A stretch of DNA of 64,000 nucleotides from Sporodiniella umbellata (taxonomy: Eukaryota; Mucoromycota; Mucoromycetes; Mucorales; Rhizopodaceae): contig JAIXMR010000061.1 in NCBI GenBank assembly GCA_025677835.1, forward strand, positions 1-64,000, in the 5' to 3' direction. This document shows positions 42,650 through 53,228 of the stretch, one piece after another; within the stretch, counting starts at the first letter, position 1; the number at the start of each line of letters is the position of its first letter. The notes beneath the pieces were generated by a model. It had not been told where the DNA came from. It ran no database searches and saw nothing but the letters and a program-made list of their open reading frames with translations. Both the position numbers and the translations under genes were made by a program.

Positions 42650-44012
42650 TTATTGAGTCTTAAACATCCAACCCCCTTCGCCCATTGTATCTAAAAACTT
42701 GGCGTCTGCCTTAGCAATGATCTTTTCGCGTAAATCTCCATATACTTCGTGGCCCTGTACTGCCTTGAAAAAGGAAGGCTCCCACTTTGTGCTAGATTGC
42801 TCGCGTTCCTTACGTAATGTACGCTGGTGGTTTTCAATGGCTGACTTCTCAGCTGACGCAGTAGCATAATCGCCGACCTTAAGTGCCTCGGAAACCTTTT
42901 TCCAAAGGCGACGTGATTCTAACTCACCTTGCTCTTCTACTGGTTTCACCTTGGGCGATGGCTTATTGAGCGAGCTCAAGTCCAAGAACTTTTCGCTTTT
43001 TTTGTTCTTTGTCAAGGTAGACTTGCCAGTCCATTGGCCTTCAATCACAGTAGGTGTGGATAGGGAATCATGGGTTACTGTGGCTTTAAAGTGATGGACC
43101 TCACCTGAGATCCATCCCTTCGTGGTGTATTCAATAGAGGCAAAGTAGCCACTGGATGAATGAATGAAAGAGTTGCCATAAAGCTCAACGTAGGGAGCTA
43201 TACAAGAGTTGTTACAAGAATAAAAACAAGAATAATAAATAAACAATGGATAATGATAACCAAAAATAATATGTGTATTCATTTACCTGCGTACCAAATG
43301 CCATTGACTGAGACAGAAGGCAAGGTGAAAAGGTAGGTTTCGTCTCGCTGAGTTAATTTGAGAGTACAATAGCCAATCTGATCAACTAACATTTGTGTTC
43401 CTGAAAAACGCGTCTTCTGGCCATCATGTCCAGTTACGATAACACCTGCCTCCTTATTTTCAATGAAAAATCCAGAAACAGGTGGGTGGTGAGATACTTG
43501 CTCGCAAACAATATGCGTCTTATCTTCCCATTCGCAATGGAATTGCTCACCAAGGATAGGGTTGAAAGGTTTCTTTTCCCATTCACCTTTGGGGACTCGA
43601 CTAGAGAACGATCCGTTCAAAGCAGAGATGTACCACTTGACTGCAGCATAAAAGCGCTCCTCTGCATTGTCGGATTTTCCAACATCGCTCAACTATTTTA
43701 TTATATTTAGTAAAAAAAGATAAGGAATACAAATGAGAGCAGATTACTTACCAAGTGAGGTTGGTCAGCCCAGAAAGATCTTTATAGTTTTTTTATTTTA
43801 GAAAAGATGTAACGATTAACGTTCCTGACAAAAATATGAAAGAGATAAAAGGCTTACGAATATTCTAACAAAGAGATTGGTGCCAATAAAAAGGAAGGGC
43901 AAGTCAAGGCAGAAAGATCGCCAGTGAAAGAAGCCAAAGTTTTCAAGAAGGAAGAAAAGCTTCCTTGTTGATCAGCGGGGATGCTTTCAAGTGTATTGTC
44001 TGAAGAGGCCAT
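42650..44012 (-). CDS. Oxysterol-binding protein, Osh4/Kes1 type
   Basis: A cytosolic lipid-transfer protein exchanging sterol and PI4P between membranes. Four exons (44012-43858, 43779-43752, 43692-43287, 43197-42650) give 378 aa, a bare ORD as in Kes1, without PH or ankyrin domains. Seen: [52 protein letters not shown], and the OSBP fingerprint [55 protein letters not shown] and [17 protein letters not shown] follow. Near the end come [17 protein letters not shown] and [20 protein letters not shown]. The second exon is only 28 nt. Confidence 0.95.
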
Positions 44013-44157
44013 TTTGAAATTACAATAAATAAAAAAAAAAAAAAAAACGGAAAGAAAAAAGAACGGCAAAATTAAATTGTATTTGTTGGGGGCGTACCAA
44101 AAATGGTCCACCCTGCAAAGTTCGTGTTACATAACGCTTTTTGTTTACTAAACAAGC

Positions 44158-44910
44158 TTATTCCTCATCAGTACTCTCGTCATCAAACATACTTGGAACA
44201 GATTTAGTTTCTTTTTGAGTAAAAAGATGCCGTACGTTAGATCCACCTTTGGCCGTTTTTGTCTGCCGCATATGTTTTAATTTCTCCACACGTGCATCGA
44301 GCACTGCCTGTTCCTCAAACATGTCTTGATTACGATGGATATAGAGTGTCTCATCATCTTCTTCTTCTATTTGTTTTGTCTCTGTGGTTACCTCGATCAT
44401 TGTTTCGTGAAAATCAGCCAAGTTTTTTTCCAACTCTAGTTTGGCTTGCTCATTAGCCAGATGTTGTGCCTTTGCTTCTTGCTCAGGATCATCAAAAAAT
44501 CCGGCGGGTATCGTATTAGGAGCCGTTTCTTCTACTGGCATGTCTTCTTCAATGTCTTCCTCCATAGGCTCGTTATCAAAAAAATCGGCCGGTAGTCCGG
44601 TTTCTTCCTCCTCTTCTTCCTCTTCCTCCTCTTCTGAACTAAAATCTACTAATTTGGCTTTTTTAGAATCTTTGTCTTGCTCAGATTCTGGTGCAGGCCG
44701 TTTTTGTTGTTGCTTGATTGCTTTCAACTTTTCAATATTTTGTCTGTGGTGACTAGAGCCAAGGTGAGCTGGCCAAACCTGCTCATTTTTGACTTGTAAA
44801 TTACATACGACACATTTTAAACGATTCTGCTCATATTTGGCAAAAGGGTGAGCCACTTGCGACGAACGTGCTTGCTTTTGTTTTTTCAGCAATTGGCGTA
44901 CATCGGACAT
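44158..44910 (-). CDS. ZNF830: ZNF830/CCDC16-like zinc-finger spliceosome-associated protein
   Basis: A single exon of 250 aa. The N-terminus MSDVRQLLKKQKQARSSQV matches the start typical of ZNF830 homologues. The C2H2 finger is RLKCVVCNLQVKNEQVWPAH with LGSSHHRQN. Acidic blocks follow (a run of Glu from about residue 93). Then come LPADFFD and IPAGFFDD, the repeated FFD motifs seen in this family, and a coiled-coil region (HETMIEVTTETKQIEEEDDE). In animals the protein is linked to pre-mRNA splicing and DNA repair; its role here is inferred. It is a rare intronless gene in this window. Confidence 0.88.
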   Translation of the reverse strand: MSDVRQLLKKQKQARSSQVAHPFAKYEQNRLKCVVCNLQVKNEQVWPAHLGSSHHRQNIEKLKAIKQQQKRPAPESEQDKDSKKAKLVDFSSEEEEEEEEEEETGLPADFFDNEPMEEDIEEDMPVEETAPNTIPAGFFDDPEQEAKAQHLANEQAKLELEKNLADFHETMIEVTTETKQIEEEDDETLYIHRNQDMFEEQAVLDARVEKLKHMRQTKTAKGGSNVRHLFTQKETKSVPSMFDDESTDEE

Positions 44911-45090
44911 TATGTATGAGGATCCTGCTTAGTTTTACAAGATAAAAGTGCTGTTGACACACTTGAAAAAAAAAAAAAAAGCAATTGGACGAACGGTGAC
45001 GTCAGACATGTTGTGTTCCAACACCCGTATACAACATTGGTTTGGTATAATATTTAAAATTCAAAAACGCTCCAACAAATCCTTCACATT

Positions 45091-45123
<33 letters not shown>

Positions 45124-46840
45124 GCTCTATAGTTAATAAAAAACTTTCAAATCGAAAAACAAACTATTAGGTGGTGAAAGATAATAAGTTGGCTACTGAA
45201 ATAAGTATCATGTATAGCGTTTTTGAGCTTCATACGTTTGTTTTATTTTTCCATGTCATGGTACTAGCTAAAAGGCTTATTTTTTTTTTTTTAAAAAAAA
45301 AAAGAAAGACACTAGATCTTTTGACTGTTCGTATCTTGTTGTCTTTATTTCTTTTGGTTTAATGATGCAGCTGATTTATCCGATTATAGAACAATTGGAT
45401 CCCTCTTTTCTTTTTGTTATGAAAATTTATGGATTTTGAATCCATTGTTAGCTGTAGTCTTTACAAAAACTCATTAGTTTTTGCTCGAAATCACTAATTG
45501 CGTCTCAGATGGAATTGAAACCAGATAGCCTAAAATTGCAATTAAATCGATCTTCTGCCTTTTAAAGAATTTTTTTTTAGACTTCAGTTGATTGCAAGCG
45601 GCTTCAGGGGTTTTGACAGATGTAGGCGTTACACAAAATAAACATCACGACTTGCATTTATGTGATCTGTTAATTGCATCTCCGACTATTTGTCTTTGGT
45701 ATTCTATAGCTTGGAAAGGTCTCTTGAAAATAAAAAAAAAGGCTCCTTTGAATATACCCTTTAAGCCTTTTTTTTTCAGTGTATTGGTTTACATACAGTA
45801 GTTTTGTTTGGCTTGCTTGTTCCTGATACAATACGATTTTTCTTTGCATTGATCAATTCGATCGGCGACTTTAAATCTGTAACAGCAATTAATTTCGGAA
45901 ACTGTTTGTTAATTGAAAAGGCTGTCAAACTATACTACTTGGGGAACTCTCTTTTCACTGTAAGCTTCAATTATTAATGTAATACTAGATATACTGTAGT
46001 GTTCTTATCAATCTAAGCCTGATCGGCCTATAAAACAAAGCTGGATGTCTCAATGGAGCCGTCTGTCATTTACTGGCCTTGAAAAAGAGGCCAGTGGGAT
46101 GTTTTGTGGTTTTTCTGAGTAATGTACTTTTGAAGTTGCTTGTGTCCATATACAATGAAGTTTCTATTGAACTTAGTGACTTCTTTTGAGTGAAAGTGTA
46201 TATTGATTTTGAAAGAAAGCGGCATTCTTTCTTCTTCCCCCCTCTTTTTTTTTTTTTTTTTTTTTTGATCAAAATAGTATTTCTTTCGATTCAGGAGGAG
46301 TGCTGTTTTTGAAGCTTAACTGAATTATGACTTGAAAGTAACAAAAAGCTATAGGGTTGTCAAAAAATACAAAAGATGATCTAATTAAGTCTGCTTGAAT
46401 GTCAATAATACGAAAGCTATTGAAAAAGCTACAGCTTTATCTATTTTGTATAAACAAATGAAAGTTTCCAGATTTATTTTAGCTATACCATTTCTTTCTC
46501 TCAGTCATACTTTCTTTGCTTTACCTAAAATATGAGGATAGCTTGTAAAAAGAATATTTTGACGAACAGATACATCTGTAATCTCTAGGGGTCTATACAT
46601 AGCAATCTAATCGAGAGATTTCTCATTTCTATATATATATATATAAAAGCGAGTTTTCTTTCTATTGTTTGGTTATAGCAGTATTCAATTGAAAGTTTAT
46701 CTTGAGCGTTTTCTTGTGGACTTTTAAAGTGGCGTCTTGTGACGCCTTTTCTCTTCCTGCTTTTTTTTTTTTTTTTTTCAAGCCAGTGTACTACCACTGA
46801 TTTTTTTTTTTTTTTTTTCCTAATTCACTCGTTCGTTAAA
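44911..46840. other. Large gene-free interval, about 1.9 kb
   Basis: The longest stretch without a recognisable gene. It is AT-rich with poly(T) at 45094-45122 and 46248-46266, and further T runs at 46760-46778 and 46801-46818 just before the next ATG. Frames (45171-45362, 45592-45801, 46066-46272) are short, lack protein-like composition and match no family. No terminal repeats, tRNA or transposase remnant noticed. Confidence 0.5.
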
Positions 46841-47830
46841 ATGGGCAAAGATAAAAAAGTGAAGAAGGAGGACAAAAAGTCTAAAGATGAAGAAAAGAAG
46901 ATGAGAAAAGAAAAGAAGAAGGCAAAGAAGGAAGAGGTGGAAAAAGAAGTTGAAGTGAAGGAGGTTAAGGAAGAAAAAGTCAAAGTCAAACCTGCCGAGA
47001 CCAAAGATGACACTTTCAACGTTTTTGAAGAGTTAGCGTCTACTGCTGAAGAAAGCGAGTCGAGAAAGAGATCTCGAAAGGAAATGACCGAGGAGGAAAA
47101 AGAAGAGCAGCGTAGGATCAACCGAGAGAGTAGAGAAAAAAAGAAGCAAAAGAAGGACCTGAATAAGAGAAGAAAGGTAAATGAAAGGACAAGAAAGTAT
47201 GGCGGTTTACTGACAGTGTATGATAGAAAGGAGAACTCACTGAAGAAGAAGATAAAAAGAGCAGCAAGATAAAGATTAAGCCCGAGATAAAGCCAAAGGA
47301 GCCCGAGTTTGGTATTTGGGTAGGAAATCTTTCTTATGCGACCACTACCAATGCCGTTCGTGCCTTCTTCAGCGATTGTGGAACCATTACTCGTGTGAAA
47401 TGTCCCTCTGGAAACGGTGTGAAGAATAACAACAAAGGGTAAACAAACAAGTATGTGCGTTTGTTCTTATTTTTTTTTTTCAGATTTGCCTATGTATTTT
47501 TTGCAACCACTGAAGAGCAAGCGAAAGCCGTTGCTAAATCTGAACAAAATCTTGAGGGTCGGTCATTGTTAATCAAAGAGGCCGACAACTTTGAGCGCGC
47601 CGATGGATCCAAAGCTCCAACTGAAGCGGAAAAGAAAGAAATCAAGAAACAAAAGAACCCACCTTGTCCCACACTTTTTATTGGTAACCTGAGCTTCGAA
47701 ACTACAGAAAAAGCTGTTCGCGAGGCATTTGAGTGGGCAGGTGATATTCGTAAAATCCGTATAGCAACCTTTGAAGATTCTGGAAAATGCAAAGGGTAAA
47801 GTGGTGTGGAGCTTTTTTTGTTATTATTTC

Positions 47831-47866
<36 letters not shown>

Positions 47867-48083
47867 CAACTCGCTTACGAATTTATCTTTTAGTTTTGGT
47901 TATGTAGACTTTCATACAGTCGAAGCAGCTACCAAGGCTATTCGTGCACCTGACAAGCATACATTTGGAGGTCGCAAGTGCCGCGTAGAGTTTGCTAGTG
48001 AAGAGGCTCACATGAGATCTAAACCTTGGTTATTAAGAGATAAGAAACAACAGCCTAATGGCAGAAACAATCACCAGTCATAA
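46841..48083 (+). CDS. NOP13: Nucleolar two-RRM protein, Nop13-like
   Basis: Four exons (46841-47176, 47227-47438, 47484-47795, 47894-48083) encode 349 aa. The first third is a Lys/Glu-rich charged region (nuclear or nucleolar targeting type). RRM1 starts at FGIWVGNLSYATTTNAVRAF and ends in GFAYVFFATTEEQA. RRM2 starts at PTLFIGNLSFETTEKAVREA and ends in GFGYVDFHTVEAATKAI. Both carry RNP2 (IWVGNL, LFIGNL) and RNP1 (KGFAYVFF, KGFGYVDF), with an intron cutting RNP1 at the same Gly in each. Nop13/Nop12-type proteins act in pre-ribosome assembly. The paired intron position suggests an old duplication of the RRM. Confidence 0.9.
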
Positions 48084-48313
48084 ACATTAATCCGCATTTT
48101 TTCATGGCTCTGCTATATCCACGCATTTTTTTTTTCTTATAAACGTTATATATATATATATATATGTTGTGTCTATCTAATTGCTGAATTTTGTTACTTT
48201 CATTGATATCATCTGATTGTTTGCTTAGTCTTATACACAAGATTTCGGACAATCACAGTAACATTTAATTTTGTGTTCACACATGATAAGACATTGCCTT
48301 GTGTCTTCTAGGG

Positions 48314-48357
<44 letters not shown>

Positions 48358-48571
48358 TTTTAAAAGACAGACAGACGCTGAGAGCTTTTGTACTTTATCA
48401 CCGAGAATACACCACTGATGAGTAGCCTTCTTTTCCTAACGCTTTCTTTAATGTATCTACTCTCTCTACTACAATGTTTAGCAAATCGGTCTTTGTTTTT
48501 TTTTTTTTTTTTGAAATTTTTTTTATAAGCGAATTTTTTTTTTTTTTTTTTCATCTCTTCTTTTGAACAAA
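48084..48571. other. Intergenic with TA/TG microsatellites
   Basis: (TA)n at 48148-48165, then (TA)n-(TG)n at 48314-48357, and poly(T) at 48497-48512 and 48534-48551 just before the cyclophilin start. No gene. Confidence 0.55.
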
Positions 48572-49421
48572 ATGTCAGAGAAAGGTAACGTAATTCTGGA
48601 CACGTCTATGGGCTCGATCCACATTGAGCTTTACTGGGATCATGCACCAAGGTTTGTTTTAGTTTTGTTGGGCTTTGTTCGTTTCAAAAAAAAAGATGAA
48701 TTAACAGTTTGATGATTAGAACCTGCAAAAATTTTTATGAATTGGTAATGGGAAGGCTGTGGGGGAGGGATAGACGACTTATTTTGTAATAGGCCAAGAA
48801 AGGATATTACGATGGAGTTAGCGTAAGTGAAACGAGGGATTGAAAAAAGGAGTACTACTAACCAACGCTTACTGGCCACGTAGTTTCATCGGATTATTGT
48901 AGTAAGTGTTTGCAGAGGTTATTGAAGCGAGACGATTGATGTGTGTTGCATGTATAATAGGATTTCATGATCCAAGGCAAGGCATAAGAGTATGAGAAAG
49001 TGTGAGTATTAAACGTAAATGTAGGTGGCGATCCAACAGGCACAGGACGAGGCGGAGCATCTATTTATGGCGAGAGATTTGCCGATGAAATCCATGCTGG
49101 ACTGAAGCACACGGGTGCTGGTATTCTGAGTATGGCCAACGCAGGTCCTAATACTAACGGCTCACAGGTAAGGTCATAAACGAGGCTTGGCCGTTCTAAA
49201 AGCAGCCTTGTTAGTTTTTTATTACGCTGGCCCCTACACCTTGGCTAGACGGCAAACACACGATTTTCGGCCGAGTAAGCGACGGGATGAACGTAGTGAA
49301 AAGAATGGGTTTGGTGAGAACAGACGCCAACGATCGGTAAGGACAGCCAAACACAGTCTCTTCTGCTAACATTGCTAGCCCTAAAGACACTGTGCGTATC
49401 GAACACTGTAGACTCGAGTAG
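48572..49421 (+). CDS. PPIL1: Cyclophilin PPIL1 (spliceosomal peptidyl-prolyl isomerase)
   Basis: Eight small exons (48572-48651, 48720-48744, 48793-48822, 48884-48901, 48961-48976, 49025-49167, 49215-49336, 49379-49421) give 158 aa, the usual PPIL1 size. Motifs are [39 protein letters not shown], catalytic FHRII then [51 protein letters not shown] and [14 protein letters not shown]1 acts in the activated spliceosome. Intron 5 starts with GC (CAAG|GCAAGG); using any GT would lose the invariant QGGDPTG. Exons of 16, 18, 25 and 30 nt are unusually short. Confidence 0.95.
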
Positions 49422-49486
49422 AGCCTAAACTCTTGGCCCCCTTAAAAAAAATCAATTCTGACCGTCCCAAGACGTCACCGCTTGGC

Positions 49487-49525
<39 letters not shown>

Positions 49526-49604
49526 GTATGAAATAAAAACCTCGCACTTTTTTTTTTTTTTTTAATTTTTTCATTCAATTTCTTTTTCTAAACATATACA
49601 CAAA

Positions 49605-49891
49605 ATGGTTGATACGATGCTTCAATACAGTGGCGGGATTATTGGTTTCGTTGTCTTGATTCTTGATTTGATTGTCGTCTTTGAAGTGGTGAACTCCAAC
49701 CGTGCTATTTCTGGCAAACTCGGCTGGTCTTTGTTGGTGTTTTTCTTCCCTGTTGTAGGCATTATTCTTTACTTGTAAGTTGGGTGACAAAGGATGTGTG
49801 AGAAAGAAAGCTTACGTGATTTTGTTTGTGTGTCAATAGCCTCTTTAGCAACCGTCTTGAGCACAACGCCCGTTACGAAACGCTGCTATAG
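49605..49891 (+). pseudogene. Small membrane protein with PLDc_N-type domain; frameshift in this sequence
   Basis: Two exons (49605-49775 and 49840-49891) would encode about 73 aa with two hydrophobic helices: GGIIGFVVLILDLIVVFEVV, then SNRAISGKLGW, then a second helix ending VVGIILY. After it comes FLFSNRLEHN. This is the phospholipase D-nuclease N-terminal (PLDc_N) membrane pattern. A six-T run at 49740-49745 is one base too long: read as given, the frame breaks after LLVFF and hits a stop. With five T the exons join in phase. An assembly error in a homopolymer is more likely than a dead gene, because the donor, acceptor and downstream exon are intact. Confidence 0.65.
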
Positions 49892-50172
49892 TCCTTACCT
49901 ACTCTACGTCCATCTTCTTTACTAATAAAACCAACCTTTTCCCTGCATATAGGGTTCATGTTTTTTATTTTATTTTTTTCTGTGATTGCATTGATCGAAA
50001 GGGGACCAATCGTTGTTTAGAACTGAACGTTATCCCTGTTCTCTGCATTTCATTTTTAGATCTCAGAAAGGTTCCCATCGTTTGCAACATCATGACGTCT
50101 GTTCATAGACTCGGTGATGATTTTGTTTTGGGGGGTTTTTTTTTTGGTTTTTTTTTCTTTTCTTTATAGAAA

Positions 50173-50427
50173 ATGTCAAAAGGCAAGATTTTGTACGAAT
50201 ATGAATCTGGTATGGAAGCCTCTGTATCTTCTATGGCAGAAGAAGAAGAAGAGATTGTGCCGACACATAAACACCGACAGCCAAAAGTAAAGCTTGGACT
50301 CAAACCGCCTTCACCACTTTTGACCCCGAGCGTTGTTCGTTTACAGAAAACAGATGAGATACCCACGCCTTCCTCAGGTTATGAAGGTGATACCGAAGGA
50401 CCTTTGAATGATGAAAAGCCCGAATAA
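50173..50427 (+). CDS. Small acidic/proline-rich protein, unknown
   Basis: An 84-codon single frame with a good start context (gaaaATGTCAAAAGG), ending in a clean TAA. The protein has a run of Glu (MAEEEEEIVP), then a basic stretch (HKHRQPKVKLGLKPPSP) and Ser/Pro/Thr-rich tail. That composition suggests a disordered regulatory protein. A TTTATAG just before the ATG could be an acceptor of a 5' UTR intron. No family recognised; no membrane segment. Codon use looks coding-like. Confidence 0.5.
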   Translation: MSKGKILYEYESGMEASVSSMAEEEEEIVPTHKHRQPKVKLGLKPPSPLLTPSVVRLQKTDEIPTPSSGYEGDTEGPLNDEKPE

Positions 50428-50558
50428 ACAACAACCAAGGATTTCTTATTCTTTAGCAATAAACACACAAAGAAGACATGATATACACAGAGTATATTAT
50501 ACACAGCAATTGCTTTTTTTTTTTTTTGTTTTTTTTTTTTTTTTGGTTTATATTTTTG

Positions 50559-52245
50559 TTAATGAACGGGTTTGGTATATGTTGTGATAGGGTCATCATA
50601 ATTTGCCTTTCCAGTCAAGGGCTTCATAGGTGACTTCAAAACCATTTGGATCCAGCCTTTGGCCAACTTGAATACTTTACTAGAACCTTTGACTTTTGCA
50701 TATCTCACAGCAACGACCTGACCCTCATCATGGGCTTGAATAGACAGTACGTCTACGGTGAGCAAGACATAACCGTCGTTGTCTTCCTCGTTGGATTGCT
50801 GCTTCAACTGGAGTTCTTGGGTGAATCGACCCATGGAGAGTAAATCATGACTGCTGCTTTTCTTGCTGAGACCGGTAGAGGAAGGGTGAGAGAGTCGATG
50901 GGCTTGCCGGGTCCACCAGCCAGGGCTCTGATGGGTCAGTGTGCTTGGGTTAGTGGAATGTACGCTGGCAAAAGAAGAGGTGGTCGTTTTCTGTTGGCGG
51001 TGCATTTCAGACAGCCGGTCGTTGGAACTAAACAGTTTGGAACGAAAGAGGGAAGAGCTGTGAGGTGCGGCACTGTACTGTACAGGGCTTTTGAAGTTGC
51101 GGAGGGTCAAAAGACACTCGAGTTGATGAGCTGCGCTTTGATAGTAAGTAATCCCTAACAGCGCACAGACATGACGAAGTAGCTTGATCATCTCCTCCTG
51201 GCTTTTCTCGCCCTCTTTTGTCTGGGCCTGACGATCGACGGCGGTGACGGTAGAAGAAGCAGACGAGCTAGAGAGTACCGTCGTGGCCGAATAGGTTCTT
51301 ACTTTGCACTGAAGGGTATAATAGCTAATGTGGTCTTTGGCCACACGCTGGTATATCTGCGTCAGACTCAGGTTGGAGGAAGTCTTTCGGAGAAGCTTGG
51401 GATTGCAAGGCTCATCCAGACTCTCGGGTCGCTTGAATTTGCGAAACAGATGGCTGATGGGCGACTTGAGTTCGGTGAGTTGGTGTACAGGATGGAGTTT
51501 GATGAGCTGAATGGATTCAGAAATATGCCTGTCAAGCCCTGCACGCACCGCGGACTGGGCATCGAGATCAATCGGCTGCTTTGAAGAATGGGGTGCTGGA
51601 CCGGTGAAATAGGTGGAAGGGTTGGTGATATGATAGATGATCGTCTTGGGCACTTTGTTGCCTCGCTTTTTTTCGTTTTCCAGATCGCGTTTGCAGGCCA
51701 CTTTGGTGTTTTTAGAAGAGAGCTGCATCTTGGCCTTATCTTCACTTCTGCCAGAGATAGCGTAGTCTTCGGTCACCTCAATCGCATGGTAAAGTGGGCT
51801 CGGTTTCTGTCGAAAGACATCCTCACACGCCCCAGAGTCGTTCAGCCAACGATCGCCGTCCAAGCAGGATCTCAAGCATAATCGATCGTATTTTTCCACT
51901 GACAGACATTTTTGAATTGTTTTCTGTAAATCAGGGCTAAGGTGAGATGGTATCTTGTAATGTCTTCCCAGCACATATTTCTTTAATTCCGATACAGCTA
52001 AAAATAAAAATAAAAATTGAAATGAGTTGCCTAATTGGGGAGGGGTGCCACTTTTACTCTTTGCATGGGAAAAGGGTTCATAGCCTGCAGTCATCCTGAA
52101 TAGGATAATGCCTAAGCACCAACAGTCCACTTCAGGGCCCACATAAGATCTAGCGCTGATAATCTCTGGACTGTAATAAAGCATAGAACCTGGGGTAGAA
52201 TAGAGTTAGCCGTGCATTGAAAAAAAAAAGGCTTTTCAAATCAAG

Positions 52246-52286
<41 letters not shown>

Positions 52287-53040
52287 ATGTATGTATGTAG
52301 GTGTACCACAGATTGTATTAAGACGATGTAAACCAAATCTATTTCCCAAGCCAAAATCAGCCAATTTCACTTGATTATCAGGTGTCAAGAGTACGTTGGG
52401 AGCCTAGTGGCCAACGTTTAGAGAGCCACTTGGATGACGTAGACTTACCTTCAGATCTCTATGGACAACCCATTTTGAATGACAGTGATCGACTGCTTTT
52501 ACCAGCTGACGAAAGATGAGCCTAGCTTCGTTTTCATCCAGTCGGCCTTTCTCGAGCGTTTTTAGATATTCTTCCAAATTAAGCCCTTTGACATACTCCA
52601 TCACCAAATAAAGGGCATCTGCGGTTTCAATCGTCTCTTTCAGACGTACAATGTTTTCATGCTCGAGTACTTCCATCAGATAGACTTCACGTACCAATCT
52701 GGACATCACACGGTATTCGTGCGCTCTTTTGTTGATCATCTAACCATCGCCGTTAGTCTCTGAAGAGCCTCTGTTTATAGACTACCTTGATGGCCACACG
52801 CTCTCCTGAACAGTAGTGCTGAGCCAACATCACCTTGCTGAACTTGCCATCGCCCAGAGGCGAATGAAACACATAGTCTCCTACGCCATTCAGTAAGCTG
52901 TCTGAATTAAAGGGTACGACCGTCGACTTCTTTTTGTTTCGTTTTGGGTCGCTCGTCTCGTCTTTTATTTCAATCGTGGTTGATTTGTGTTTCCACTTGG
53001 ACCGAAAAGGGTTGCTTACACCCAATACCATCTTTTTCAT
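50559..53040 (-). CDS. Ser/Thr protein kinase, CAMK/AMPK-related, with long C-terminal region
   Basis: Exons 53040-52786, 52739-52449, 52403-52307, 52189-52058 and 51997-50559 give 737 aa. Kinase features are GDGKFSKVMLAQHY (glycine loop variant), ERVAIK, HENIVRLKETIETADALYLV, catalytic VVHRDLKAPNVLL, and LADFGLGN. GSMLYYSPEIISARSYVGPE and VDCWCLGIILFRMTAGYEPF follow. After the kinase comes a Ser-rich 350-residue region and a C-terminal globular part (VAVRYAKVKGSSKVFKLAKG, WIQMVLKS) reminiscent of lipid-binding tails, which I do not recognise. An extra start exon of one codon (ATG at 53166-53164, GTAGCG donor, acceptor TTGCAG at 53050) could add four residues. Pathway unknown. Confidence 0.85.
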
Positions 53041-53228
53041 CCAAGGCTTCTGCAAAACAAAAGAGAATAAAGAAAAAGAAAAAAAGAAAAAAGAAAATAA
53101 TAATAATAATAATAATAATAAAAAGGTGTGAAACCACTATCACGTTCTCAGACCAATCGCTACCATGGAACTGAGCTTCAAAAACTACTAAAAACAACAA
53201 AGTGGGTTGCTACTGTCTTTATTGTTTT

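Noticed and set aside
44441..44752. Ser-rich + strand ORF
   Set aside because: It is the complement of the Glu-rich ZNF830 acidic region; the Ser run is an artefact of reading GAA/GAG on the other strand.
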